Assembly (NCBI GenBank): GCA_024235035.1
Contig: JACKNE010000007.1
Span: 1 to 64,000, forward strand
Length of the DNA stretch: 64,000 nt
Origin: Gammaproteobacteria bacterium
Lineage (GTDB): Bacteria; Pseudomonadota; Gammaproteobacteria; Competibacterales; Competibacteraceae
Direction: 5' to 3'
This document shows, in pieces, positions 26,078 through 34,064 of this stretch. The notes below the pieces were generated by a model. That model was not told the origin of the DNA and made no database searches. It was given only the letters and a program-made list of their open reading frames with translations. The stretch's first letter is position 1, and each line of letters begins with the position of its first letter. The position numbers were made by a program, and so were the translations under genes.

Positions 26078-26440
26078 TCAAGTTGAATGAGGCATGGTTG
26101 CTGCAACGACCGCTTCATCGGCATCCGGTATCGTCACTCCGAATCGTGCGGGGATTTGGGCATAGAAAACACGGATTTTTTCTGCCTGAAGCAGAGCAAG
26201 CAATTGCTGCGCTTCATTATCGGTCACGATAAATTCCACTTCCACTGTCAATGTTCCCGCCAATTCGAAGAAATGGTCTTCATGCAGGTGATGGTGCCGA
26301 CCAAAACCGGCCATGGCTCGAAAGGCGGACCCTCCGCGAATTTCCATGCGATTTGCTTGTTCCAGCAGCCATTCCCACAATAATCGGCCATGATGACGCT
26401 GGTTTTCGCGCAGGTAAAACCGGAGAAACGAACCTTCCAT
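26078..26440 (-). CDS. DUF190 family protein
   Basis: The product has 120 residues: MEGSFLRFYLRENQRHHGRL near the start, RGGSAFRAMAGFGRHHHLHE (about 35-55) with a His cluster, and PARFGVTIPDADEAV near the end. These features match DUF190 proteins, which have a ferredoxin-like, PII-like fold and are commonly encoded beside crcB/fluC. Molecular function is unknown; a part in fluoride handling is inferred from the neighbourhood. ATG 26440 is chosen for its strong AGGAGGA site. It lies 62 bases after crcB on the same strand. Confidence 0.88.
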   Translation of the reverse strand: MEGSFLRFYLRENQRHHGRLLWEWLLEQANRMEIRGGSAFRAMAGFGRHHHLHEDHFFELAGTLTVEVEFIVTDNEAQQLLALLQAEKIRVFYAQIPARFGVTIPDADEAVVAATMPHST

Positions 26441-26502
26441 CGTTGATCCTCCTATCATGAAAAAATAACGATTTTCTTTCAATGAGTTAAATTGAGTAAC
26501 GC

Positions 26503-26892
26503 TTAGGATTTGGGCAGAAATCCCCGAACGGTCAGGATACCGAGGGCGGTCATCGCCAGCGAACCCAGCAGGTGTGCGCCGATCGCCGCCAACGCCCAGC
26601 CAAACTGACCGCGGGTGAGCGAGGTCACGATTTCGGCGGAAAAGGTGGAAAACGTCGTCAGCGCTCCCATGAAGCCAGTGATGACGAGCAACCGAATCTC
26701 TGGTGGCAAGCTCGTGTTAAGGGAAAAATAGGCCATCGCTACCCCGATCAGATAACCGCCGAGCAAGTTTGCCGCTAGGGTACCAAGGGGCAACATCGGA
26801 AACAGGGGGTTGAGAACCATACCCAGCCACCAGCGCAGACAGGCCCCAAAACCCGCGCCGCTGAATATAGCGAGAAAAGCATACCAGTTCAT
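26503..26892 (-). CDS. crcB: CrcB/FluC fluoride channel
   Basis: The product has 129 residues, four predicted membrane helices, an N-terminal GAGFGACLRWWLG, and the pore signature GALTTFSTFSAE (about 75-86) with the conserved Thr/Phe residues lining the fluoride path. It forms an antiparallel dimer that lets fluoride leave the cytoplasm. The start has the usual MNWYAFLAIFSGA form. The region upstream was read for a fluoride riboswitch (crcB motif) and none was recognised. The DUF190 gene follows downstream. Confidence 0.95.
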   Translation of the reverse strand: MNWYAFLAIFSGAGFGACLRWWLGMVLNPLFPMLPLGTLAANLLGGYLIGVAMAYFSLNTSLPPEIRLLVITGFMGALTTFSTFSAEIVTSLTRGQFGWALAAIGAHLLGSLAMTALGILTVRGFLPKS

Positions 26893-27210
26893 AGGGCGCC
26901 CTTGAGTGAATAGCTAAGAATCATTGTCGTCTTGATAACGAGATTTCACTGAAAAATCTAGGTGTGTGGTGCTTGGCTTTTGATAAGTTGGATGGCCCGG
27001 AAAATTTTCGTGCATGCCCTGAGTATCTTCATGAATCGGCGACTCGGTTGGTCAGCTCTCCAGTTTAAGGATTATGATCGCCTGAAAAATCGAACATCGC
27101 ATATCGGAAATTTCTTGGTATGCCATACCGTCCTCTATGCAGTGATCGATTTTCCTACAGACCACACAATTTTGTGGCGTTAAGCGGCTTCTGTGCCGGA
27201 TATCTTCTTG
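26893..27210. other. intergenic stretch upstream of crcB without a supported gene
   Basis: It is more AT-rich than the surroundings. Short frames of about 65-75 codons cross it but show no domain. It contains the crcB promoter region on the minus strand and probably degraded sequence leading into the galE remnant to its right. Confidence 0.5.
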
Positions 27211-27509
27211 ATTTAGTCAGGCATTACATTCACGTTAATGATCTGTGTGAAGCGCACCTGCTGGTCTTGCAGCGATTGTGGGATGGCGCGGATAGCGCTG
27301 CCTATAATTCTAAGTAACGGCAACGGCTTTTCGCTCCAGGCAGTGATCGAGACCGCCCACGCCGTCACCAGGTGCGACATCCCGGCATGACTCATGGCGG
27401 ATTCACAGCGAGCAAAGACAGAGCTGTGGGTTGGACTCTGCATTATGCCGATCTGGCGACGATCATCGCTCACGCCTGGCAGTGGGGAAACACGAGATTA
27501 ATACGTTGA
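27211..27509 (+). pseudogene. galE: 3' remnant of a UDP-glucose 4-epimerase gene (galE), frameshifted
   Basis: Three frames each give a recognisable GalE piece in correct order. RHYIHVNDLCEAHLLVLQ and DGADSAAYN (from 27219) are in one frame, ending at TAA 27315. NGNGFSLQAVIETAHAVT (27316 on) is shifted by +1 and is followed by a stop and ADSQRAKTEL. WTLHYADLATIIAHAWQW (from 27432) lies in the third frame, ending at TGA 27507. In intact GalE these are the NAD/sugar-binding C-terminal segments. About the first two thirds of the gene are missing, and an internal deletion appears between the second and third pieces. It cannot make a functional enzyme. Confidence 0.85.
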
Positions 27510-27534
27510 TTAGGCTAGACCAAGGCAGTCCTCC

Positions 27535-30480
27535 ATGACCGTCAAGGTGCGTGGCATCCTGTCAGTCACATTGGGTATTCTGGCGACTCTGCTGATCCTT
27601 TGGGAAACAGACCGCTGGATGACGCCATTGATGATCAGCGCTATCTACCCGACTTACCGTTGGGTGGCGGTGGTGGGGATTCTCATCGTTTTTCTGGCGG
27701 TGCTGTACCTGTGTCTGCGACAGCGCACGCGAGCAGCGACGGTGCGAGCGACAGGCTTGAGAGAACGCGAGCAGTTGTTCCGTACCCTGTTTGAACAATC
27801 CGACGACGCCAATCTGCTGCTCGATCACGAGCGCTTCTTCGATTGCAACGCTGCCGCGCTGCGAATGTTGCGCGCGACCGACAAGGCCCAAGTACTTAGT
27901 CGCCAACCGGCTGAACTGTCGCCGGAATTTCAGCCGGACGGACGCTGCTCCATGGAAAAGGCGCAGGAAATCATTACGGCGGCTTTCCGGGAAGGCAGCC
28001 AACGGTTCGAGTGGGTGCATTGCCGCTTGGATGGGAGCGAACTTTGGGTGGAAATATTGGTAACGGTGATTCCGTGGCAAGATCGGCACATTTTGCATGC
28101 CGTCTGGCGCGATATTACCCAGCGCAAGGATGCTGAAGAAGCATTACGCGCCAGCGAAGCGCGATTTCGCGATCTGTCAGCGCTGGCGTCGGACTGGTTC
28201 TGGGAACAGGATGAACAGTTCCGGTTCACCTATTTTTCATCGAGTGAAGCAGCCATGGTGGGGATGGAGCCAGCTGGTATCAATTCTAACCAATTGATCG
28301 GTAAAGCCCGCTGGGAGATGCCGATTGTCAATCTGACGCCAGAACAATGGGCGACGCACCGTGCTCTACTTGAGGCGCATCAACCGTTTCGGGATTTTGA
28401 GTATCTGGTGCGTTCGGATTTGGGCGAGGAACGCTGGTTTTCTGTAAATGGCATCCCTTTGTTTGGTGACGCAGGGCATTTCATAGGCTACCGCGGTACT
28501 GGTCGCGATATTACCGAACGACGGCGCATGGAAGAAGCGCTAACCAGTCGCATCGTGGCGCTGACTCGTCCCTTGAATGAGGAAGAAGGCATTCAGTTTG
28601 AGGATTTGTTCAACCTTGAAGAGATTCAAAAGCTACAAGACCTATTTGCCCAGGCGACCGGAGTCGCATCCATCATCACTCGCGTCGATGGTTCTCCGAT
28701 CACCCGGCCCAGCAGCTTCTGTCGACTCTGTATTCAGTTGATTCGCAACACGGAAAAGGGTCTTCACAACTGCTATCATTCGGATGCGATCATTGGCCGG
28801 CATAATCCAGACGGTCCTATTATCCAGCCTTGTCTAAGCGGCGGCCTGTGGGACGCGGGAGCCAGCATCACAGTGGGCGGTAAACACATCGCCAACTGGC
28901 TCATCGGTCAGGTTCGCGATCAGACCCAGAATGAAAATCGGATGTTGGAATACGCCCAGGGAATTGGCGTTGATCAACAAAAATTCATTGAAGCCTTTCG
29001 CGAAGTACCCACGATGTCTAGGACTCAGTTTGAGAAGGTCGCCTGGGCATTATTTGCCTTGGCCAAACAACTTTCGACCCTAGCGTATCAGAACATTCAG
29101 CAGGCGCGCTTCATCACCGAACGCCAACAAATCGAGCAGCGCATTGAACATCTTGCCTACTTCGATCCTCTCACAAATTTGCCAAACCGGGCGTTATTGG
29201 CGCAACGGGCGGATCTGGCCTTGGCGCTGGCGGCGCGCCATCATACCAAGTTGGCGGTTTTTTTCCTGGACCTCGATCGTTTCAAGGAAGTCAATGACTC
29301 ACTCGGCCACACGGAAGGCGATGAACTCCTGGTGCAGGTTGCGCAACGGCTGCAAGAAGCTATCCGGGAAACGGATACCGTTTGTCGACTCGGCGGTGAC
29401 GAATTTGTCCTGTTGTTGCCCGAGGCCAATCTCGACGGTGCGCGGCAGGTTGCAGATAAGCTGTTGACGCTATTCCGGCAACCTTTCATAGTAGCCAGCC
29501 ATCATTTGCATACGACGCTTTCGGTGGGCATCGCCCTCTATCCTCACGATGGCGCTGACTTCGACGAGTTGTTGAAGAACGCCGACACCGCTCTGTATCG
29601 CGCCAAGCAAGAGGGACGCAATACACGGGTGTTTTACGCCCGGGAGATGAATATCGCCAGCGTCGCCCGATTGGTGCTGGAAACAGAGCTGCACCAGGCC
29701 ATTCAACAGGGTCAGTTGTGCGTGTATTATCAGCCCAAGCTGCGGTTGGCTGATGGCGTCGTAGTCGGCGCTGAGGCTTTGGTGCGCTGGCGACATCCTG
29801 AACGGGGATTGATTCCACCCAACCAGTTTATTCCGGTAGCGGAAGCCAGCAACCTGATTGTTGACCTGGGCGACTGGATGCTGGATGAAGTCAGTCGGCA
29901 GTTGGCAACCTGGCGCAAAGTGGGCCTGCCGCACCCCAGCATAGCCGTGAACCTGGCTGCTCGCCATTTCCGCGAGCCAGGACTGGTCCCCCATATTGAG
30001 AGGCTGTTAGCTATTTATGGGCTCCCACCCGAAGCGCTGGAACTGGAATTGACCGAATCCACTCTACTCGAAACTGGCGCGGGCACCATGGATACCCTGA
30101 GAATGTTGCGACAACTGGGTATCGGGTTGGCCATTGACGATTTTGGCACCGGTTATTCCAGTCTGGGCTACCTCAAGCGCCTGCCGATTACGGCATTGAA
30201 GATCGATCAGAGTTTCGTGCGCGATCTGGAGCATGATTCGGATGACCGGACGTTGGCTGCGACCATTGTGGCGTTGGGTCATAGCCTGGGACTGAAAGTC
30301 ATTGCCGAGGGCGTCGAGACCGAGCAGCAACGACGCATTCTGTTGGAACAGGGTTGTGATCTGGCGCAAGGTTATCTTTTCAGCCGCCCGCTACCGGCGG
30401 AAGACTTTGTGGCATGGCTCGTTCGCCAATCAGTGACTTCTACTGCCACGCATCGTGAATATGCAGTGGTCAGTCATTGA
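27535..30480 (+). CDS. membrane PAS-PAS-PocR-GGDEF-EAL signalling protein
   Basis: The product has 981 residues. Two N-terminal membrane helices (about 7-24 and 42-62) have almost no periplasmic loop. They are followed by two PAS domains (about 78-200 and 208-335), a PocR sensory domain (about 350-520) and the output domains. The PocR domain carries the cysteine-rich segment SSFCRLCIQLIRNTEKGLHN and PCLSGGLWD. The GGDEF motif is intact at residues 620-624, with an I-site RETD just before it. The EAL domain is intact at 747-749 with DDFGTGYSSL. It could both make and break c-di-GMP. PocR domains bind small hydrocarbon derivatives and may hold a metal. No neighbour identifies the ligand. Confidence 0.93.
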   Translation: MTVKVRGILSVTLGILATLLILWETDRWMTPLMISAIYPTYRWVAVVGILIVFLAVLYLCLRQRTRAATVRATGLREREQLFRTLFEQSDDANLLLDHERFFDCNAAALRMLRATDKAQVLSRQPAELSPEFQPDGRCSMEKAQEIITAAFREGSQRFEWVHCRLDGSELWVEILVTVIPWQDRHILHAVWRDITQRKDAEEALRASEARFRDLSALASDWFWEQDEQFRFTYFSSSEAAMVGMEPAGINSNQLIGKARWEMPIVNLTPEQWATHRALLEAHQPFRDFEYLVRSDLGEERWFSVNGIPLFGDAGHFIGYRGTGRDITERRRMEEALTSRIVALTRPLNEEEGIQFEDLFNLEEIQKLQDLFAQATGVASIITRVDGSPITRPSSFCRLCIQLIRNTEKGLHNCYHSDAIIGRHNPDGPIIQPCLSGGLWDAGASITVGGKHIANWLIGQVRDQTQNENRMLEYAQGIGVDQQKFIEAFREVPTMSRTQFEKVAWALFALAKQLSTLAYQNIQQARFITERQQIEQRIEHLAYFDPLTNLPNRALLAQRADLALALAARHHTKLAVFFLDLDRFKEVNDSLGHTEGDELLVQVAQRLQEAIRETDTVCRLGGDEFVLLLPEANLDGARQVADKLLTLFRQPFIVASHHLHTTLSVGIALYPHDGADFDELLKNADTALYRAKQEGRNTRVFYAREMNIASVARLVLETELHQAIQQGQLCVYYQPKLRLADGVVVGAEALVRWRHPERGLIPPNQFIPVAEASNLIVDLGDWMLDEVSRQLATWRKVGLPHPSIAVNLAARHFREPGLVPHIERLLAIYGLPPEALELELTESTLLETGAGTMDTLRMLRQLGIGLAIDDFGTGYSSLGYLKRLPITALKIDQSFVRDLEHDSDDRTLAATIVALGHSLGLKVIAEGVETEQQRRILLEQGCDLAQGYLFSRPLPAEDFVAWLVRQSVTSTATHREYAVVSH

Positions 30481-30554
30481 CCCTTCGCCTTCGATGCGGG
30501 AGCCAGCGCTAGCCCTGGCTACGGATGAAGTACACCTTGACATAAAGAGACATA

Positions 30555-30701
30555 AAGAACCTCGATACCGACGATTCGCCCTTCAGCGTCGTAGTCTATG
30601 CTGCTGCTGGATTGAATTTACTTGGACTCTTCGACTTCGACTTCGACTTCGACTTCGATCAATTCCAGGTAAACCGCATCGGCTTACGCATCGAACGCGA
30701 G
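30555..30701 (-). pseudogene. remnant of a DUF2283 family gene
   Basis: One minus-strand frame reads LAFDA, a stop, ADAVYLELIEVEVEVEVEV, EESK, a second stop, then IQSSSSIDYDAEGRIVGIEV and L. ADAVYLEL and DYDAEGRIVGIEVL are the two hallmark segments of the small DUF2283 proteins (about 70 residues), in the right order and frame. Two in-frame stop codons and loss of the start make it a pseudogene. The middle is occupied by five copies of a hexamer that would encode Glu-Val repeats, where intact members have a variable acidic loop. Confidence 0.75.
30629..30658. repeat. hexanucleotide tandem repeat, five copies of CTTCGA
   Basis: Five perfect copies of CTTCGA are seen in a row. The repeat lies inside the DUF2283 remnant, where the opposite strand would read as alternating Glu and Val codons. 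Such perfect arrays are prone to slippage, so copy number may vary between strains. Confidence 0.9.
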
Positions 30702-30817
30702 AGATCGGCTTGTAAGGCCGGGCACCGGACGTGCCCGATATGTGTTCCCCCAATCCCCTGAGCTGTACGGCAGGTGAGTTTGTCAGACTTATCTGATTTA
30801 ATCGGCTCGCAGTTCTC

Positions 30818-31777
30818 TCAGCGCATCGGCGTTTCCAGGAAAGCGTCGATAACGGCGACCCAGGCCTTACCGACATTGCGTAGATCATAGCCACCGCCGC
30901 CGACCCCGAGAATACGCCCTTCAGCAAACTCCTCGGCAATCTGGCATAACCCGCTAGCGGCACGACTGTGCGCGCGGGTGGTGTAGTGCAGGTGAGCCAG
31001 CGGATCACCGTTCAAGCCATCGGCGCCGCAATTCATTAGAATGAATTGCGGTTGCCACTGGCGTAGGAACGCCTCAACCTTGTCCCACATCATCAAAAAG
31101 TCTGCATCGTTGGATAACGGCAGCAATGGAATGTTGAGTTTTCGGCCTTTGGCATCACCCTTGCCGACCTCATGCGAAAAGCCGCTATGTGGAAAGTTGT
31201 AGCGGCCATCTTCGTGGATGTCGGCAAAGATAACTATCGGGTCGGACTCAAAGGGATAAAACACCCCATCGCCGTGATGCGCGTCGATATCCACATAAGC
31301 AATACGCTCAAGGGCGTATTCTTGTTGCAGGGTCTTGATAGCCACGCCTGCGTCATTAAATACGCAAAAGCCGGAAGCTGTATCAGGCATGCTATGGTGC
31401 AAACCGGCAATTGGAACGAAGATGCGCCGTGCTTCGTTGTTCATTAGCTTGCGGGCAGCGTCGGCGACCGTGCCTACCACCATCGAGGCATCCTCGAATA
31501 CACCGCGATAGGCCGGTGTGTCCCCATAATCCAACAGACCCTCGCCGGTCTCGGAGAGAGTCTTGACTTTTTCGATATAGTCGGGTGTATGGAATAGCGT
31601 GAGTTGTTCTTCAGTAGCCATCACCGGGTGGAATATCCGTACCTGGTAATCGAAATGGCGAATATGCATTTCATCCCAAAAAGCGTGAATGCGATCTTCA
31701 CCAAAGGGATGGTCGTCGAAGCCATAACGGCCCAGTTCTTCGCCGGTGTAGACAGCCACCGTCCTACTTCGTGACAT
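30818..31777 (-). CDS. histone deacetylase superfamily protein (AcuC/APAH-like)
   Basis: The product has 319 residues with the class I/II deacetylase signatures: GLHHSMPDTASGFCVFND (tandem His and metal environment), YVDIDAHHGDGVFY (zinc-binding Asp and His), FILMNCGADGL and the catalytic-loop GVGGGGYDL. Bacterial members deacetylate acetylated lysines, acetylpolyamines or related amides. AcuC-type proteins act on acetyl-CoA synthetase, but no acs or acuA gene is near. The substrate is therefore open. ATG 31777 gives a start that matches family length. It is convergent with the PAS-PocR gene. Confidence 0.9.
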   Translation of the reverse strand: MSRSRTVAVYTGEELGRYGFDDHPFGEDRIHAFWDEMHIRHFDYQVRIFHPVMATEEQLTLFHTPDYIEKVKTLSETGEGLLDYGDTPAYRGVFEDASMVVGTVADAARKLMNNEARRIFVPIAGLHHSMPDTASGFCVFNDAGVAIKTLQQEYALERIAYVDIDAHHGDGVFYPFESDPIVIFADIHEDGRYNFPHSGFSHEVGKGDAKGRKLNIPLLPLSNDADFLMMWDKVEAFLRQWQPQFILMNCGADGLNGDPLAHLHYTTRAHSRAASGLCQIAEEFAEGRILGVGGGGYDLRNVGKAWVAVIDAFLETPMR

Positions 31778-32107
31778 TACGTTCAGTCCTCATCATTATT
31801 ACGACGTGTGGGCGCTTCCAATACTGATGGATGACAATTTCATGATAGTTCAGTCTGAGGTGAATTTAAGCCATCGTAAAGCCAAAACTGGCTACGGATG
31901 AGCGCCGCATGGCCAGTGGGTATCCATGGATATGCGTAGACCTTCACGCCAGTCTGACCTGAAACTGACAGACAGCTGTAAATGGATGCGGTTAGCTACG
32001 CTTTTTTGCTCGATAATCGTTTACAATTTTCATCTCGACTGTAGTTCCCCATGAACGGTTGGTTTTGACCCCTATGGCAAAACGGATTTCCGATATCGAG
32101 GCAGTGC
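31778..32107. other. intergenic stretch between divergent genes
   Basis: This is about 330 bases between the deacetylase-family gene (minus) and the thioesterase gene (plus). It must hold promoters for both. It is locally AT-rich around 32005-32040 (a T-run, then TTTACAATTTT). No gene, RNA or strong repeat was recognised. Confidence 0.5.
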
Positions 32108-32545
32108 ATGGCGCGAATCAAACTAGACCTACCGGTCAATTTTCCATTCACCACTGAACTGCGGGTACGGATTACCGATGTCAATTATGGCGGACACTTG
32201 GGCAACGATGCCATGCTGGGTCTGCTGCACGAGGCGCGGGTTCGCTTCCTGGAGCATCACGGACTCAACGAAGGAAACATCGACGGCCTCGGACTGATTA
32301 TGACCGATAGCGCCCTGGTGTATAAATCTGAAGCGTTTGCTGGCGAGACGCTGGCGATCTCCATAGCGCTTGCCGATTTCAACAAGTACGGCTGTGACTT
32401 CATGTACCGGATCACCGAGAAAACCAGCCGTCGTGAAGTGGCCTGGGCCAAGACTGGCATGGTGTTTTTCGACTACGCAAAGCGCGCCATACAAAAGATT
32501 CCGCAGCCCTTTCGCGACCTATTTTCACCTGATGCCGCTGTCTAA
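32108..32545 (+). CDS. hotdog-fold acyl-CoA thioesterase
   Basis: The product has 145 residues of the 4HBT/YbgC hotdog type. It has RITDVNYGGHLGNDAMLGLL near residues 20-40, where Asp and Asn/Gly-His mark the active site, and SALVYKSEAFAGETLAISI in the central beta sheet. It should hydrolyse an acyl-CoA or acyl-ACP thioester in the cytoplasm; the acyl group is unknown. Its 3' end overlaps the start of the first GTPase gene by 14 bases, so the two are translationally coupled. Confidence 0.87.
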   Translation: MARIKLDLPVNFPFTTELRVRITDVNYGGHLGNDAMLGLLHEARVRFLEHHGLNEGNIDGLGLIMTDSALVYKSEAFAGETLAISIALADFNKYGCDFMYRITEKTSRREVAWAKTGMVFFDYAKRAIQKIPQPFRDLFSPDAAV

Positions 32546-34064
32546 ACTATCGTTGTCGCCCGCCGCGCGGGCGTTGCTTCCGGTGCGTTTGTTACTGGCG
32601 ATCGGCGCCAGTATTGGCGTGGCGTTCCTGCTGGTCATGGTGTTGTACATTACCGATCTGGGATTATCGGTGTGGGATCGATTGCAGCGAGCACCGACGA
32701 CTTTCTGGATGGTCTACCTGTTGATCTTGGGTGCTTTGAGCGCGGGTGGCGCTTACACGGTCTGGCGTGTGTTCCGTTGGGGCCGTCCTGTGGAAAAATC
32801 CCGTACGGTAGCGCCGCCACCGGATGAAGCTACCCTGCGCCGGCAACTGGAACGTAGTGAGGCGGCTGGGGTCGTGGTGCATGAGATCCGCCAGGAGCTG
32901 GAAGAATTACAGCGGCGGCGGGCGGCAGGCGAGATCGTAGTCGCGGTGTTCGGTGAAATCAGCGCCGGCAAGTCTTCGCTGATCCGCGCTCTGTTGCCAG
33001 GAACGGACATTGCGGTTGATGTGTGCGGCGGCACCACCCGTGAGGTGAGTTATTACACTTGGACCAGCTCAGCAGGCGACCGACTGGTGCTGGCCGATCT
33101 GCCAGGTCTCAATGAAGCGGACGGTAGTTTGGATCGATTGGCCCGCGATGAAGCTTTGCGCGCCCATGTGATTCTCTATGTCTGCGAGGGCGATTTGACT
33201 CGCAATCAGTATGAGGCTTTGCGGACGCTGGTCGATCTCGGTAGTCCGCTGATCGTGGCGCTGAACAAGATCGATCGACTGGCCGAGCATGAATTGGCGC
33301 TGGTGCGCGCACGGTTGGCCGAACGAATTGGCGAACAGGTCGAGGTGGCGCCGGTGCAGTGTGGTGGCGTGGAAGAAGTGACCCGTATCTACCATGATGG
33401 TCGCGAGGAAACCTCCCTGCGTGAGCGCAAGCCCGAGGTTGAGGAGTTGCGCGGCGCACTGCAGCGCTATCTGGACACTGATCCTCAGGTGCTGGACGCG
33501 CTGCGTGACACTGCGGTGTTCGTGCTGGCTCAGCAGAAGCTGGATTCGGCGGTCGCCGAACATCGACGCGCTAAGGCCGATGCGATTATCCAGAGCTATT
33601 CGCGCAAAGCGGTGTTTGGGGCGTTGGCGGCGGTCAGCCCAGGGACTGATGTGTTGATCCAGGGCTATCTAGGTTTCAATCTGATCAAGGAACTGTGTGG
33701 GCTGTATGAAGTGCCGGCGCGCGAGATGGACATGCAGCGGTTCCTGGATCTGGCCGGCAACCAGATCAGACGCAATTTCAACCTGCTGCTAGCGCTGGTC
33801 GGCAATGTATTCAAAGCTTTTCCAGGCGTCGGTACGGTAGTAGGCGGCATGATGCATGCCGTGGTTTATGGACTGATCTTCGAGAGTTTGGGCAAAGCAG
33901 TGGCCCGCTCTTTGGAAAGCCGGGGCGATTTGGTGAGCGGACCGGCGTTGCGGATGTTCGAGGATAACCTGAGTGAAGATTTGGAAGCGCGTGCAAGACG
34001 TTTGGCCCAACTGGTTTGGACACGGCAGCGAGAAGGCACCAGCGCCAGCGCCGGAACCGATTGA
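32532..34064 (+). CDS. membrane GTPase with C-terminal DUF697-like region (first of two)
   Basis: The product has 510 residues. Two N-terminal membrane helices (about 16-42 and 58-80) and a coiled-coil segment (100-130) precede a Ras-like GTPase domain with G1 GEISAGKSS at 141-149, G3 DLPG at 189-192 and G4 NKID at 245-248. The C-terminal part has glycine-rich hydrophobic helices (VFGALAAVSPGTDVLIQGYL and GVGTVVGGMMHAVVYGLIF), as in DUF697/YcjF-like proteins. These GTPases are membrane-associated, dynamin- or Era-like, and poorly characterised. ATG 32532 lies inside the thioesterase 3' end. The second GTPase gene starts inside this one. Confidence 0.85.
   Translation: MPLSKLSLSPAARALLPVRLLLAIGASIGVAFLLVMVLYITDLGLSVWDRLQRAPTTFWMVYLLILGALSAGGAYTVWRVFRWGRPVEKSRTVAPPPDEATLRRQLERSEAAGVVVHEIRQELEELQRRRAAGEIVVAVFGEISAGKSSLIRALLPGTDIAVDVCGGTTREVSYYTWTSSAGDRLVLADLPGLNEADGSLDRLARDEALRAHVILYVCEGDLTRNQYEALRTLVDLGSPLIVALNKIDRLAEHELALVRARLAERIGEQVEVAPVQCGGVEEVTRIYHDGREETSLRERKPEVEELRGALQRYLDTDPQVLDALRDTAVFVLAQQKLDSAVAEHRRAKADAIIQSYSRKAVFGALAAVSPGTDVLIQGYLGFNLIKELCGLYEVPAREMDMQRFLDLAGNQIRRNFNLLLALVGNVFKAFPGVGTVVGGMMHAVVYGLIFESLGKAVARSLESRGDLVSGPALRMFEDNLSEDLEARARRLAQLVWTRQREGTSASAGTD

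Larger units (their letters stand above)
30481..30817. other. intergenic stretch holding a decayed DUF2283 gene
   Basis: Apart from the DUF2283 remnant and the hexanucleotide repeat (listed separately), the only structure noticed is a doubled 8-mer, CATAAAGA, at 30541-30548 and 30551-30558. No intact gene is supported. Confidence 0.5.

Noticed and set aside
26893..27000. fluoride riboswitch upstream of crcB
   Set aside because: The leader was read on the minus strand and the conserved crcB-motif elements were not found.
27213..27473. 86-codon minus-strand frame
   Set aside because: It lies antisense to the galE remnant, whose three plus-strand segments explain the sequence better.
30455..30715. 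86-codon plus-strand frame with a run of Leu-Arg repeats
   Set aside because: The repeats come from the CTTCGA array read in the wrong strand; the minus strand shows DUF2283 hallmarks.
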